Shown here piece after piece: positions 42,249-54,049 of a stretch of DNA of 64,000 nucleotides; positions within the stretch are counted from its first letter, which is position 1, and each line of letters opens with the position of its first letter. The notes beneath the pieces were generated by a model, which ran no database searches, was not told the origin of the DNA, and was given only the letters and a program-made list of their open reading frames with translations. A program made the translations under genes and the position numbers. This DNA comes from Hysterangium stoloniferum (lineage: Eukaryota; Basidiomycota; Agaricomycetes; Hysterangiales; Hysterangiaceae): assembly GCA_015178975.1 (NCBI GenBank), contig WHVD01000130.1:62001-126000 (forward strand), read 5' to 3'.

Positions 42249-42910
42249 ATGCCCGCTAGACAAGAAGCCCGCAAGGCCTGTGTTGAAGGAAAACGCGATA
42301 CAAAGGCGTGGGAAGCTAAGGCGTCAGGCTCGGATGAGTCGGACATTTCGATTCTGTGGAGAGGAAGCGCGTGGAGATGATAGAATGCGTCCTCGGAGAA
42401 CCTTCTCGAGCACGCCTGGAGATAAGAGCGAGGAGCCGTTAATGGATGACGAAGCCAGGTTGGGCAAGGAGGATGCTGGGGCTGTTGGGTTGATCTTGGA
42501 GGAGGACAGGAGGAAGGAGGATGTCGTTGAGGTGGTGATGGAGAATGGCTTTACGTTTTAAGTGCGATTGAGAGGGAGATGGTATGTTGTATGCTTTTTT
42601 TTCTCTTGATGTTGGGATGTGATGATTGTTTTGGTAACAGGTTGATAACCATCTGATTGAATTCCTCCAAATGAAATCCATCGGGAAAAACAATCCGTTT
42701 TTTATGCTGTTGAATAAGTTCTTAGACGATAAAGGTGTTGTAGATTCGCGGTTGATGTTAAAATATCTTTATAAAGAGATAAATTCTCAGAAAGCATCGG
42801 GTCTAATTGACTTTGGAGTGGTGTTCAGCATCCCACCATCAACTCGGCTATTGAAATGGCTCTGCCTGCATGTAAGGTATACAACTTACTTATTTCATAA
42901 CATGCGATGA
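42249..42910 (+). pseudogene. Unrecognised gene family H, copy 1
   Basis: Plus-strand pieces are MPARQEARKACVEGKRDTKA..GSDESDISILW (42,249-42,383), an acidic/basic piece ending EEDRRKEDVVEVVMENGFTF (to 42,561), and IEFLQMKSIGKNNPFFMLLN..LLKWLCLHV (42,657-42,880) bordered by a GTAAGG donor. All three recur in inverted orientation at 57,656-56,977 with few differences. The pieces lie in different frames and are probably exons, but the joins are not resolved. Not recognised. Confidence 0.45.
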
Positions 42911-43172
42911 GTCCAGTATCAACTATCCTCCAAATCCCGCTGGATCCTGGACGTTCGATTTTCTGTCACGTTGCCTTTTTGGCTTGTCTAATGACGACTC
43001 GAATTTCGTCAGCATTTCGTGACTCCTCTTCAACACTCTCCTTCGTGTCGACGACACTGGCAATTCTTCCTGGCTAGAGACACCGACTATAAATTGAAGA
43101 TGCTGGCAGACTTATGCATGTCAAGGCGTCACCTACCAAGCTCGATTTTCCTTCGGTGGTGGCTTCGTAAAA

Positions 43173-43683
43173 TTACTCTACGCTGATCTTTTGCTGGTCA
43201 AGGATGGAAATTTCTTGCGCAAATAGCCGCTGCAACCACCCCGAACTCCCATCCAAAATCTTGGTAAGCTTGTCGTTCCTCCCTAAATGCTTCTCTAGAT
43301 CATTGGCGAGCTGTGCATTCTTCTTTGATTGCTGCTCTAAATGCTTCGTAAGCTCGTTCCTACCTGAGTGCTCATCTAAATTCTTTGCAAAGTCGGTGTT
43401 CTTCTCTGAGTACTCCCTCAAATTTTGGGCAAGCTTGATACTTCTTTCTGAATGCCTCCTTAATATCTGGGCGAGCTCTACGCTTCTCTTTGAATTGTGT
43501 TTTAAATTCTTGGCAACGCCGTCCTTCCCGTCTGAATGGCCCTCTACATTCTTGGCACGTCGACCGCTCTTTTCAGAAAGCCCACACCTGCCGCTCCTCT
43601 CTGAATGCCCCTTTAAATTCTTGGCAGCTCATAGCTCCTCTCTGAACGTTACTTTATTTTTTCAGCAAGCTCGTTACCAGTAA
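43173..43683 (-). pseudogene. 14-residue-repeat coiled-coil protein, copy 1
   Basis: On the minus strand, units such as AQNLREYSEKNTDF, AKNLDEHSGRNEL, TKHLEQQSKKNAQL and ANDLEKHLGRNDKL repeat every 14 residues (two heptads). They end FAQEISILDQQKISVE before a stop at 43,173-43,175. A period of 14 with Leu/Ala at fixed places indicates a coiled coil. The upstream units towards 43,683 need one or two frame changes. The opposite strand is also open for 159 codons (43,204-43,683). Inverted partner at 56,180-56,679. Function unknown. Confidence 0.5.
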
Positions 43684-44249
43684 GTCGTCAGTGCATGTAT
43701 TCTATTAAAAATTCTGACATTTCGGACTCTATGGTATTATATGTGGCATGACCGCATATCGGCAGTGGCCTTGCCGAAGTAGTTGCCGTTGTGGTTGCAG
43801 GTGCATGTGGTAGGATGTTGTTGGGGTCAATGAAGATCATGAGGGGTTCCACATCGTCACAGTTGTTGGAGTATAAATGGGCAATGTGGACCCATCCATA
43901 TGTGGTGGGTATATGCGTTCTAGGGAGACACCAGAGGTCGATATTTGTGTTGGTGGTATTGAATGGTGGGGTAAATGCTATTACAAAGTTAGTTTTCATT
44001 CTCATTTTGATTTTGGTCTTCTAATTAATGGCATACTCTAGCATCGTCTCATCACTCGGTGTGCTCAGCATATTTACATTCCCATCACCTAACAGCATAA
44101 TCCCACCCTCCCAACAACCTCTGACTGCTCAGAACGTGTTTACTGGCATATGGTGGTGGAGGGTGACAATGGTGATGGTGGAAGCGGTGGATGCCGGTGA
44201 AGGTGGCAGTGGTGGCAATGATGACAGCGATAATGGTGATGGGTGGTGA

Positions 44250-45298
44250 TATATTAGTGGTTGGTGGTGGAATAAGAGCATGGTAGAAATGCTCAGTGAA
44301 TGCAATGTATTAGTGAAAAGGATTCAGTGTGATTAGTATCTTAATGAATTGGTTTGAAGAGTAATATGAACTGAAATCAAGTGCAAAAATACGCAAAAAG
44401 TGACATCTGCCCTACTTAGATTCAATGCCTTGAATGCATCATCCAACAACCGCTTAAAGGCTTTCAATCAAAGTTTGAACACTGTTACAAAGTGACCTTC
44501 GATGAAGTGCTTAGAGTGCTTCATTTAAGTGCACTGACTTCCTACACCGTGGAACATCGTTGGACTTCATGAACACGTTGAGACTGCTGTCGCTTGATGG
44601 ACCCCAGTAGCGGCGCTGGTACCAAATATATTAGCGGATGCAAGAATGCATAGCATCAATTTAGCCTAGTACTACTGCAGTGCTCAATCGATTGGCATTG
44701 TCGGTTGAATAATTACGATTGAAATCACAAAAGCTTCAGTCATTTCCTCGGGTGGTGTGCTGTGAACATCATCCCGGCAGAGCTCAACCTCAAGAACGTC
44801 GAATATTCACCTTGAGATGCCCAATCTTCATAGAGACGCGCACGCTCCCGCCTAAGGAAGGAGTCTAGTCATCCATTTTGAGTGTACAGATCATATGCAG
44901 TGAATAGCTTTCGAGGCCGAAGTTTCCTTTCAGTCTGATACAACTATTATATTGGCGGTCTATAATTAATATGATGCGAATGGGATGCAATGATGCTACA
45001 TGAAATGACTGATATACACCCTCTGGATAGCCCACTGTATTCTTCTCAAGTATGGCTAGGTTCAAATTGATTTATGTGTATGATTCCACACAATTTTGAG
45101 TGAGTGGGTGCTTTATAAATAAATAAATACAAATGTTCTTGCGGCTCTACTAATCTCCTGAATACATCTATAGATAAATGAGTTGATATGTGAACTGTAT
45201 CTAACGATTTCTGGGGGCTTTTATTTTACTTCATCAAGTGTCATAATTATTTTTAATTGCATCGTCACTGATAATATTCAGCAGATAACCCCCTTACA
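44250..45298. other. Downstream region of DUF6533 copy C, no gene seen
   Basis: Inverted partner of 39,010-39,960. The portion around 44,860-45,140 is repeated once more in direct orientation at 50,690-51,130. No reading frame is supported. Confidence 0.45.
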
Positions 45299-46976
45299 TT
45301 ACTGTGCAGCAAGGCCTTCAAGCCTCCCACCCGAGGTTTCCTCACACCCCTCTGCCGAATGGACGGGGCTTCCTCCTTCATAATGTCCCCTCGAAATGAA
45401 ATCTCCTATATAATTATCTCCGAGGTCCTCAATGAAAGAATGTCCAATACTGCGGACTGCCCCTCGGAAGGTAGTGAGCCCGATATTATTCGTCGTATTG
45501 ATCACGTTACATGACGAGTTGAATTCTCGCAGTTCGAGAAAGAAGCGGCAAACGAGAATGGTGGATATACTGCAGTTGCCATTAAGACGTCAGTTGAAAT
45601 GCATGAGATAAATACTTGCCAGACCTCCAAGTTTGTGGCGAAGTTGGCAAATGAGGTCTGTATTCGATTAAGAATGAGTGGGTGTTATGGATTTCACAGA
45701 GGATAAAAGGTATTCACGGAAACAAACTTAGAAGAAATGTAGTAGTATCAGCTAAAAGGGGGAAAGGAGCGGCAATCACAAACCTTATTTGTAATTAGGG
45801 TCTGTAAACCCCAGATGAAAATTACGCTGAGAAATCAAACTCAAAATGTTATCAACTGAAGTCACGTTAATTTAGCACTAACGCAAATCGGAGAACACCT
45901 GCGATTGATGTGGTCATATAAGAACACGTAGACTCAAACGCCGAGATAAATTACCTTACTGCACAAGTAGATAGGTTATAGATTGTTTCCTCAATTCTTT
46001 AATACCTCTTTGCAGCCTAATCGTGCCGATGGTGTGGAACAATGTGGAGAATAATATGAGCCCATCAAACGTAATTACAAGAGCGGTTGCTGCTGAGTCT
46101 ATAACGATCATGTCAACTCGAGGTCTCCAGGTGTATGCAATCAACTTCTGTACTCCTGTTTAATGATGTTAATTAATACACAATCCCGTGGATCTACGTA
46201 AGTAAAACGAACAGTTTGACGTTGATCCCAGAAATACAGTCTTCACGGACCATGATAAGCTATCACACTCATGGTTATACTGGTCCACACATTGCCAGTA
46301 AGTAAACACACCACACGGCAGGAGACTTCTCCAAGATATGTGAATAAGATTGGAGTTAAGAGATATTTTTTAGCCCTGCTTATAGCGTAAATCCTTGTAA
46401 GTAACACCCCTGACATCCATGTTGGTTGAGTTATTTGAGAAAGTAAATGATAAATAGATTAATCACCGTGTACACTAAGCGCCGCAACAGCGTCCAGAGC
46501 AAAAAAGGTGTGGAATAGTGCATTACATGCTCTATGGCTAATCAGTAAGCAACTAACCTGTGGCTCAAATGGTACCACACACTATCAACTGCTGTAAGTC
46601 AAGGGACATTTCCTGGCCCATGCCATCACGCACCTCTAACGGTACATCTACTAAATCGACGCTCACAGTAAATATAAACTTAAGTAGGCTCCAATATCAG
46701 GCGATGATGTACAGAACAGATGCTAGCCTGATCCTACTCTTCCATATGAACTGGATTTCCGCTGGAAGAGTCAAGAATGTATCATAACTAAGCAAAACTG
46801 AGATGCCCGTCTATATAATGTGGTAAACAAGTGCGATTTTGTGTAGACAGACCTAGTGTTGCGAAATTGGTATAATTCCCGAGCTTACTGGAAACCCACA
46901 TCAGTGTTGTGTGTGATGAAATGGCATGAGGTAGTTACTTTACAGTTGCTGCTTGAATTTCTGCCACGGAAGCCAT
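45299..46976 (-). CDS. DUF6533 membrane protein, copy C (probably damaged)
   Basis: Inverted partner of copy B. Exon 1 starts at the ATG at 46,976. The intron borders GTAACT..CAG and GTCTGT are kept, and the YDTFLTLPAEIQFIWKSRIR signature lies at about 46,790-46,730. DSAATALVITFDGLILFSTL through SITYLLVQ lies at 46,110-45,956. The last exon (GLTTFRGAVRSIGHSFIEDL) ends at 45,299. Near 46,370-46,410 the segment equivalent to LLARVYAISR seems altered, and relative to copy B the line around 45,520-45,580 has changes in the SAILVCRF motif. It could be a functional allele-like copy or a pseudogene. Confidence 0.5.
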
Positions 46977-48006
46977 GCGAGATTTTGGCAAGTACCAGTG
47001 CTAGGTACTCTTAGCTGCTCAAGAAATTAGATTATTAGCATTCTCGGTGCAGTATGTGACATCATATTCAGTTTGCTAATATATATTAGTTGCAAATACG
47101 CTCATTGAAGGCGCCCGGTGAGAAGCAACTCTAAACGGTCTGTCGCTTTGGCACATAGTAACCTATGCAATTATGAATTGGACACAGGTTCGCAGCTACC
47201 AGTTCCATAAAAACCTTGATGAGAGTACTCATTTGAGTTCCAAGAAGTTCCATCATATAGCAAGTTACCATCACTTCATCATTACATTGTAAGCTGCCAT
47301 CTTCCATCTTCCATCTACTGGTCTTCCATGCATGGCAAATCAGTATGATCATTTGCCATGTGCATGTACTGGGCACATCGTTGTGGAATAGAGTTGTAAC
47401 TGTAGTAAAGCCATCTTGTACTAAGTATGTACCCGTATACCACTCTGCATCAGGCCAACTCCCACGGAGAGAGCCGTCAGATGTTTGTCGTTCATACACG
47501 TCATTAGAAGAGGCAGTCTGCAGAAGCATTACACCGGGCTTTCCACCAACATCATTTTCGTCATTGTTCTCATCTACTCACTCACCATCAACAGTCGTTC
47601 CGGAACCTGGGAAGAACAAATCTTTCTTAACATTTTTAACGTGCCACCTTTTTCGCCACTCTTATAATCTTCTCTCAGGCATACCTCTTGTAGCCCGTCT
47701 CACGTGTACAAATGAAAAATCCTCTGGACCATCTACTGTATTCTTGTGAGGTTTGACTCGGAGAATAATTTATTTGTATGATTTTATGCGTTTTTTGGTG
47801 ACCACGTCTTTGCCAAATAATTAAACATAAATATTCATATTAAGACTGGCGGTTTGATACAACTATTATATTTGCCCTCTATAATTACTGTGATTGGAAT
47901 GGGATGCAATGGTACTACATGCAACGACTGATTTGCACCCTCTGGACCGTCTAATGTATTCTCCTAGGTTCAGATTGTTTTGCGCTGCTGTAAAGAAAGG
48001 CCGTTG

Positions 48007-48311
48007 TATTGAAACAGTTGAATAACTCTTGACAAACACCCTGTGAGTGTGAGGAAAGTAAACACTAAATGTATTCAACTGTGAAATAACTACATACCTG
48101 TGAGTGTGAGGAAAGTAAACACTAAGGAGACTTTCCCACACCCACAGCGGAGTATGCTACAGGGTGCTTACCTAAGCACCTATACATCAGTTACCTTACT
48201 AGGTAACTCACTCAATACTGCACCTACAGTGCTGGGAAAAATACTACAAATATCAGAAAAATACAGGGAATATCATAGACTATGTAAGAGCTGTAATATC
48301 ATACTCTAACA
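48007..48311. mobile_element. 305-bp solo-LTR-like insertion with CGTTG target duplication
   Basis: CGTTG flanks it at 48,002-48,006 and 48,312-48,316. The equivalent left-arm site near 36,421-36,432 has one copy only. It starts TATTGAA, ends TAACA, and contains two copies of a CTGTGAGTGTGAGGAAAGTA segment about 80 bp apart. It is non-coding. Confidence 0.75.
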
Positions 48312-48569
48312 CGTTGGTCCTCTATTAGATGTCAAGATTTCCCGGAAGATTTGGAGTGGGAAGCGCTTGCTGTTATCAGAGGTAACGTCAAGGTGGGATA
48401 ATCACATTACTTGCAGATCATACGTTTTATGATTGCAGGAAGGAAAGCGGAGTCAAAACGCGTCTCATGTGACATAATAGGTCAGATTCGCTTGACACTG
48501 ACCGACCCAAGTACCGTGGCCTAAAATCTTGTACCGAAGGCAATGTGTTCAGCCCAACTAATATACCCA

Positions 48570-49900
48570 ACGATGACATCCACCTCTTTTCACAATGATC
48601 AATAAATCACGCAACAGCAGCTCGACACCATCATATATTCCGGGGAATCGATGACGACGTTGTACCATTTCCAAACACTCACGTCTCACCTTTTAGAAGA
48701 AGCGAACAGTTTGAATTGTCCGTCTCACACTCGTTCTCACAACTGGCTGTGGGCTTTCGGGCATCCACGTCTGCACCCACCCCTCTTGCCCAACTCCAGA
48801 ATTTTCAAGGTCCTGTAAAGTCAACCCAATCAAAAATTGGTGCGGTCATTCCAACACCGTCAGAACCATCTTCACAGTTACCGAAGAAGGCTGCAAGTAC
48901 TAAGCGTCACGGCCCTTCACCACCTAAACGCGCCCGATTTCGTCCTGCAGAGGCAAAACGTGCGGCTTATGCTCTGGATTGTGACGCTGACGATGAAACG
49001 ATCCCATCGGCGCGAATAGAGCCTCGCCACGCCATGCAGACCCCGTCCCAGATGCCAATGTGTTCTTGGATGATGGCATGGACGTAGACACATAATTCAC
49101 ACCTCATTCCGCGATCCAGCAGCAAGGAACCACAAGTCCATCATCTTCAAACAACAAAGTCTCATCAAAACCTCTGGAAATCCTCCCCAGTAAACTCGAT
49201 AATGATTCAAGTGCCGTATCCGACGAGACAAATCCCATCTAAAGCGCGTGCAATTAGTATCACCCCTCGTATCAAGGCTAACGCGGAGATTCAGGCCGCA
49301 ACGCAGGCGCAGCAGGAACGAAATCTGTCACTGTTAGGTTTAACGGATGATGGTAGTGACCTTTTGACGTGCCGAAGATGGATAGTCCTGAATCATATGA
49401 GCCGGGTTTGGAACTTGAGTTGGATACCATTGTGCAAGTGTTAGATGCTAGGTGGGTTTTCCTGTTCATCTTTAAAGCGTGCTGATCTAACGAACATGTG
49501 CTACACAGAGCAATCAGTGAAGCCAGAAACCTGATGAGAGGAGAGGACTTACTTGACTGCCAAACAACTTCCATCTGATAACGAATTGCCATCACTTCAT
49601 GCTTACGCTGCCACGTTTTATGTTCTATCATCAAGTTCCATCTAGTATCTTCCATCTGTGGCAAATCAGTGTATCCATCCAGGAATCATTACACATGCTG
49701 ATGCGACATGTTTTTGCTGGACCGACTTGGCACATATTTGCGGAGTAGAGTTGTAACCGTGGTAAAGCGCCTGTACTACAGTTGCGGACAATCAAAGTCG
49801 GCAAGTTTGATATCTCACGATCGAGAACTTTTGGCAAGAAACTAATTTCAGATTTGGATTCAGCTGGAGTCAAAACGCGTTGCGATGCGGTATATAAATG
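48570..49900 (+). pseudogene. Unrecognised gene family E, right-arm copy E2
   Basis: Plus-strand partner of E1. The open block at 48,716-49,087 reads SVSHSFSQLAVGFRASTSAP, then SSQLPKKAASTKRHGPSPPK, a basic stretch and CDADDE. A later piece at 49,215-49,350 reads ARAISITPRIKANAEIQAAT and NLSLLGLTDDGSD. Basic, Ser/Pro-rich and probably nuclear; function not recognised. The frame is interrupted before and after these blocks. Confidence 0.4.
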
Positions 49901-50139
49901 TAATTTTAAGAAAAATAACCCCCATATTACGTGACACAGTAGGTCCTGTAGTCAGATGCACTTGACACTGACTGGCCCAAGTACCATAAACTAAAATCTT
50001 TTCCCAAAAGGAATATATTCAACCTTACTAATATACCCAAGTTAATAACAATCTTTCTTCAAAGTCAAAGTCTTCTCAATCAAAGGGAGCGACATGTGAG
50101 ATGGGGAGTAGTGGACTTTTCGCGAATCGTAAGTCTTCA

Positions 50140-50690
50140 GCAATCTTCTCTACCCGTCGTCATCCTCGTTGTCTTCAAAAGGGCTGATATTAGAGGCCAC
50201 ACCACTGTCCGCTGCGCTTTTCCAGCCATCCCCAATTCCTCCAAACTAACACATCCAAACCGACCACGATGACATCCACCCTCTTCATAATGATTAATAA
50301 AAAACGCAACAGCAGCTCGTCACCATCATATATTCCGGTGAATCCCACGGTGACGTTGTACCATTTCGAAACATTCGCGTCTCACTTTTTAGGAGCGAAC
50401 AGTTCGAATTGTCCGTATCACGCCCGTTCTCACACATCGCCGCGGGCTTTCGGGCATCCACGTCCCCCGCACCCACCCCTCTTGCCCAACTCCAGAATTT
50501 GCAAGGTCCTTTAAAGTCAACCCAATAAAAATTTGGTGCGGTCGTTCCAACACCATCAGAACCATCTCCACAATACCGAAGAAGGCTGCAAGTACTAAGC
50601 GTCACGGCCCTTCACCACCTAAACGCGCCCGACTTCGTCCTGCAGAGGCAAAACGTGCGGTGTATGCTCCCTATTATGCGCCTAACGAAG
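50140..50690 (+). pseudogene. Family E third partial copy, E3
   Basis: A direct repeat of the 5' part of E2 (50,269-50,655 against 48,572-48,965), including the basic KRHGPSPPKRARL-type region in another frame. It ends at about 50,672 and is joined to a copy of 44,860-45,140. One-base differences shift the frame relative to E2. Confidence 0.45.
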
Positions 50691-51136
50691 GAGTCTAGTT
50701 ATCCATTCTGAGTGAACAAATCATATGCAGTGAATAGCTGTCGAGGGTGAAGCTTCCTTTTCAATCAAGTGCTTAAGACTGCGAGGTTGATACGACTAGT
50801 ATATTTGCGCTCAATAATTACTGTGATGGGAATGGGATACAATGGTACTGCATTTGAGGACTGATTTACACCCCCTGGACCGTCTACTGTATTCTTCTCA
50901 GGTCTGACTAGGTTCAGATTGATTTATGTGTATGATTCTACACTATTTTGAGTGAACGGGTCCTTTAAAAATGAATAAATACAAATATTCTTGTGGTTCT
51001 GCTAATATCCTTAGAGAAATTAGTCGACATATAAACTGTACCCAACGGTTTCCTTAGGCTTTTGTTTTCCTTCTTCAACTGTCACATGTTTTTAATTGTA
51101 TGGTCACTCATAATATTCAGCAGATAACCCCCTTAC

Positions 51137-51366
51137 ATGACTATGCACCAACTCGAAGAGTCAATATTGTATCATAAATAAACAAAACTGAGCTGACCGT
51201 CTATAAATATGGTGAACAACTGCAACTTCGTGTTGACAGACCTAATGTTGTGAAATCGGTGTAAGTCCAAAGCTGACTGGAAACATACGGTCAATGTTGT
51301 GTGCAATGAAATGGCCTAAGGTAGTTACTTCACAGTTGCTGCTTGAATATCTGCCACGGATGCCAT
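51137..51366 (-). pseudogene. DUF6533 5' fragment, copy E'
   Basis: It begins at the ATG at 51,366 and contains exon 1, intron 1, exon 2 and intron 2. It breaks off a few codons into exon 3 (near 51,137), where sequence from another repeat begins. It is direct-repeat kin of the 41,096-41,960 segment. Confidence 0.6.
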
Positions 51367-52457
51367 GTGAGATTTTGGCAAGTACCAGTGCTGGGTCACT
51401 CTTATCTGCTCAAAAAATTAATTTAACAGCATTCTCGTGCAGTATATGTAGTATGATCCCAGGCGCTCAATGAGAAGCAACTCTAGCCAGATTGTGGCTT
51501 TAGAACATAATAACTTACCCAATTATGAATTAGAGAACATTCGCAGCTAGTAGATAAGCCAGAAACTTGATGAGAGTATGTATTTGAGTGACAATAATTT
51601 CCTTCATATAGCATATGACCATCATTTCATGATTACATAGTACGCTGCCATATGCCATATGCCATCTACTGTCTTCCATGCGTGGCAAATCAGTACAATC
51701 GTCCACGTGAACTGTTTGCAACCCTGATGCCACGTGCGTTTGGTAAGCATATAGTTGTGGAGTAGAGTTGTCACTGTGGTAAGGCCATTTTGTACTAAGT
51801 ATGTCATTCTGCCTCCGGTATACACCCCGGAGTGAACCGTCAGATGCTTGTCAATTAGATATGCCATTAGAAGAGGCGGTCTGCGTAGGCGTCGCACCCG
51901 GCTTTCTGGCCATCTCCTTTCGTCTTCTTTTTGCTCCTCGTCTGTCGGAAAAATCCGAAAACCCTAATCAGGCCTGAGCATGCCTTAACAGGCCGATCAG
52001 GCCTGATTTGGTTAAGAGTTTAGAGCAGGCCCTGACCAGGGAACCGGATACATGGAGCAGGCAATCATCATGACGTACCCTGTCCAGGCTCCTGTCCAGG
52101 CTCGTCAGGTGACCTGTTCAGGCTTGGACAGGCCACGTCAGCTGTCAAATAAAAAAAAGTGGGTCTTGGGACTCCTCATTCGAGAGACACCATCCCATGC
52201 GGGTAACTTAGGCGCCCAAGAGGAATATATACTAAATAATACAACTGTTTACAATGGGAATTGAACCCACGACCAAGAGAGATTACCAATACAAAATACA
52301 TAAACAAAACACAATTACTATTACACCACAGAACTGACATATGTAGGGCCTTCATTTAAGCCCCATAACCATCAATAACTGGCTCACTATTATTTAATAA
52401 TAACCAAGATATCGACACTAAACTGCCGCTTGTATAATTATTTCACGTGTCTAGGAT

Positions 52458-52985
52458 TTTTTTTTTTTTTTGATATATTTGTATCCCGCTTCAAGTAGCA
52501 AGGACTAACTGCGGCCAGGGGCATGGTGTCCCCACTAAACTATGCTACGGAATTACGAAGTGCCGAGTGAGCTACATGGGTATGAGGGATTTTGGTGGGA
52601 GGGAAGCAGTCTGGGTTTTTGGTGTGAGGTGGGAAGTGGGGGTTGTAGGCACAAAAAGAAAGAGACACAAGAGGATAATACAAGCATGCAAAGGGGATAT
52701 AAGTACACGAATGAAATACAAATAGCTAGAAAGAGACTTTTCTGTGTCCAGGAGATACGAGGCGTAGGTCAAGCGGGAGGTCCGTGGCAAGGTAGGGGGC
52801 CTCTAGGGTGGGTCGTGAGTCTGTGTGGTTTCAGGCATGCCAGGTCGGGTCGAAATGGGGTTCTGAGGTCTGTTAGGCTGTTTCGCAAAGGCAGCAGTTT
52901 GGCAAATGAACTTAGAAACTGCCCTGAGCCCCGACTTCGTGCCCAAGAGGAAGGCTAGGTCGAGTCCACACAGCCAGATGGTGAG
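52458..52985 (-). pseudogene. LINE 3' end: ORF2 C-terminus, 3' UTR and A-tail
   Basis: On the minus strand, FLLGTKSGLRAVSKFICQTA followed by AFAK (about 52,965-52,890) matches the closing residues common to fungal Tad-like LINE ORF2. About 400 bp of 3' UTR and a run of A (T on the plus strand, 52,458-52,471) follow. This is the 3' part that the plus-strand fragment at 53,449-54,040 lacks. Confidence 0.6.
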
Positions 52986-52987
52986 CC

Positions 52988-53090
52988 GCCATTGCACCTG
53001 CCATTACCCATATTGTTGCACTATTGAAGGACTCTGACTCTGACGTTCGAGCAAGTGCAATATCGGTCCTGGGGGTATCAGCAGCACCAC
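52988..53090 (+). pseudogene. HEAT/ARM repeat fragment (plus strand)
   Basis: It reads AAIAPAITHIVALLKDSDSD followed by VRASAISVLG, one helical HEAT/ARM unit of the type expanded in Agaricomycetes. It is abutted on the left by the LINE 3' fragment. The adjoining 53,090-53,440 has no recognised coding. Confidence 0.55.
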
Positions 53091-53448
53091 ATCCTGACAG
53101 AAAGTGGAAAGGAGAAAGAGCGGTGAGGGTGGGAGATTAGAACCTGTGGAAGGAGGGTGGGAGAGACACATTGGCAGTGTTGAAGGCGGGAGGGAATGTA
53201 AACCAATGGTGTTGAGGGACTGGTGCTGGAGCAGAAACGCAAAATCAACACGACAAAGATGGCGAACATAAACGTAAACACAACATCATGATATACCACT
53301 GAGTGCAAGTCCACCCTGCATACAACCAGTGAAGGCATCCCAGCCGACTTTTGTTAAGCAAGAAACCCGGTGCTACATCCACTACAAAACCTGCCACAAT
53401 GTGAATAACATCAATGGTCACACCTACACGTGATCCAGGCTTGGTACA

Positions 53449-54040
53449 ATGTCGAGTGCAGCTTGCTCTTCTCTGTCCCCCAAAGTTTGCGCATCCATTA
53501 TTTTACCTTGCAGCGCTGAGCCACTGCTCCTCTCCATTGAGTCAAAGGCGCAACCATCTTGGACCTCTGCACTAGCATCGTCCCCTGCTGATGGCGACTT
53601 CCTGCTTCCCCATGCTCACCTCTCAGGCTTTCAAGGCAATGAACGTGCTGACACACTGGCAAAGCAGGCCACCTCTGCCAGGCCAGTACTGCACTCGACT
53701 ATCACTTGGGCCCGGGAAAGGGCCAAAGTCCGCTCAGTTAGAGAATGGGGCAGGGATTGGGCCGCCAAACCGCACTCGAATGCCTCAGCTCTGGTCCTCA
53801 CTAGCCCGCCATCGCTCAAACTCTCTCCCATCCACAAGGACTTCCCTGGCTCCCTAGTGCAACACACCCGCCTCATCCAAGCAATCACCGGGCATGGCTT
53901 CCTTGGGGAGTACTACTCTCGCTTTCTTCCCAACCTCTCCATTGCCTGTCCATGTGGCTCTGCACCTCTCCAGACGCGCGAACACATCCTCACCAGCTGC
54001 TCCCTCTTTGAAGGACACTGCTCCCTCCTGCACAAGGTCT
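53449..54040 (+). pseudogene. LINE ORF2 fragment, RNase H and C-terminal zinc motif
   Basis: It carries LSGFQGNERADTLAKQAT (end of the RNase H domain), an Arg/Trp-rich linker, then RLIQAITGHGFLGEYYSRFL and the CPCG..TREHILTSCSLFE Cys/His motif. This is typical of Tad-clade fungal LINE ORF2 proteins. It is strongly 5'-truncated and also lacks the 3' end, breaking off at HKVS near 54,040 into HEAT repeat sequence. Reading is otherwise open. Confidence 0.8.
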
Positions 54041-54049
54041 CGTGGCTAA

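Larger units (their letters stand above)
43670..48400. repeat. Inner right arm of the giant inverted repeat
   Basis: Inverted counterpart of 36,364-40,620, continued outward without interruption by 48,400-50,150, the partner of 29,890-31,710. It carries the 305-bp insertion at 48,007-48,311 that the left arm lacks. Confidence 0.85.

Noticed and set aside
43204-43683. 159-codon Cys/Phe/Ser-rich plus-strand frame
   Set aside because: Antisense of the 14-residue coiled-coil repeats. Composition is unlike a normal protein, although its openness in both copies is recorded as a finding.
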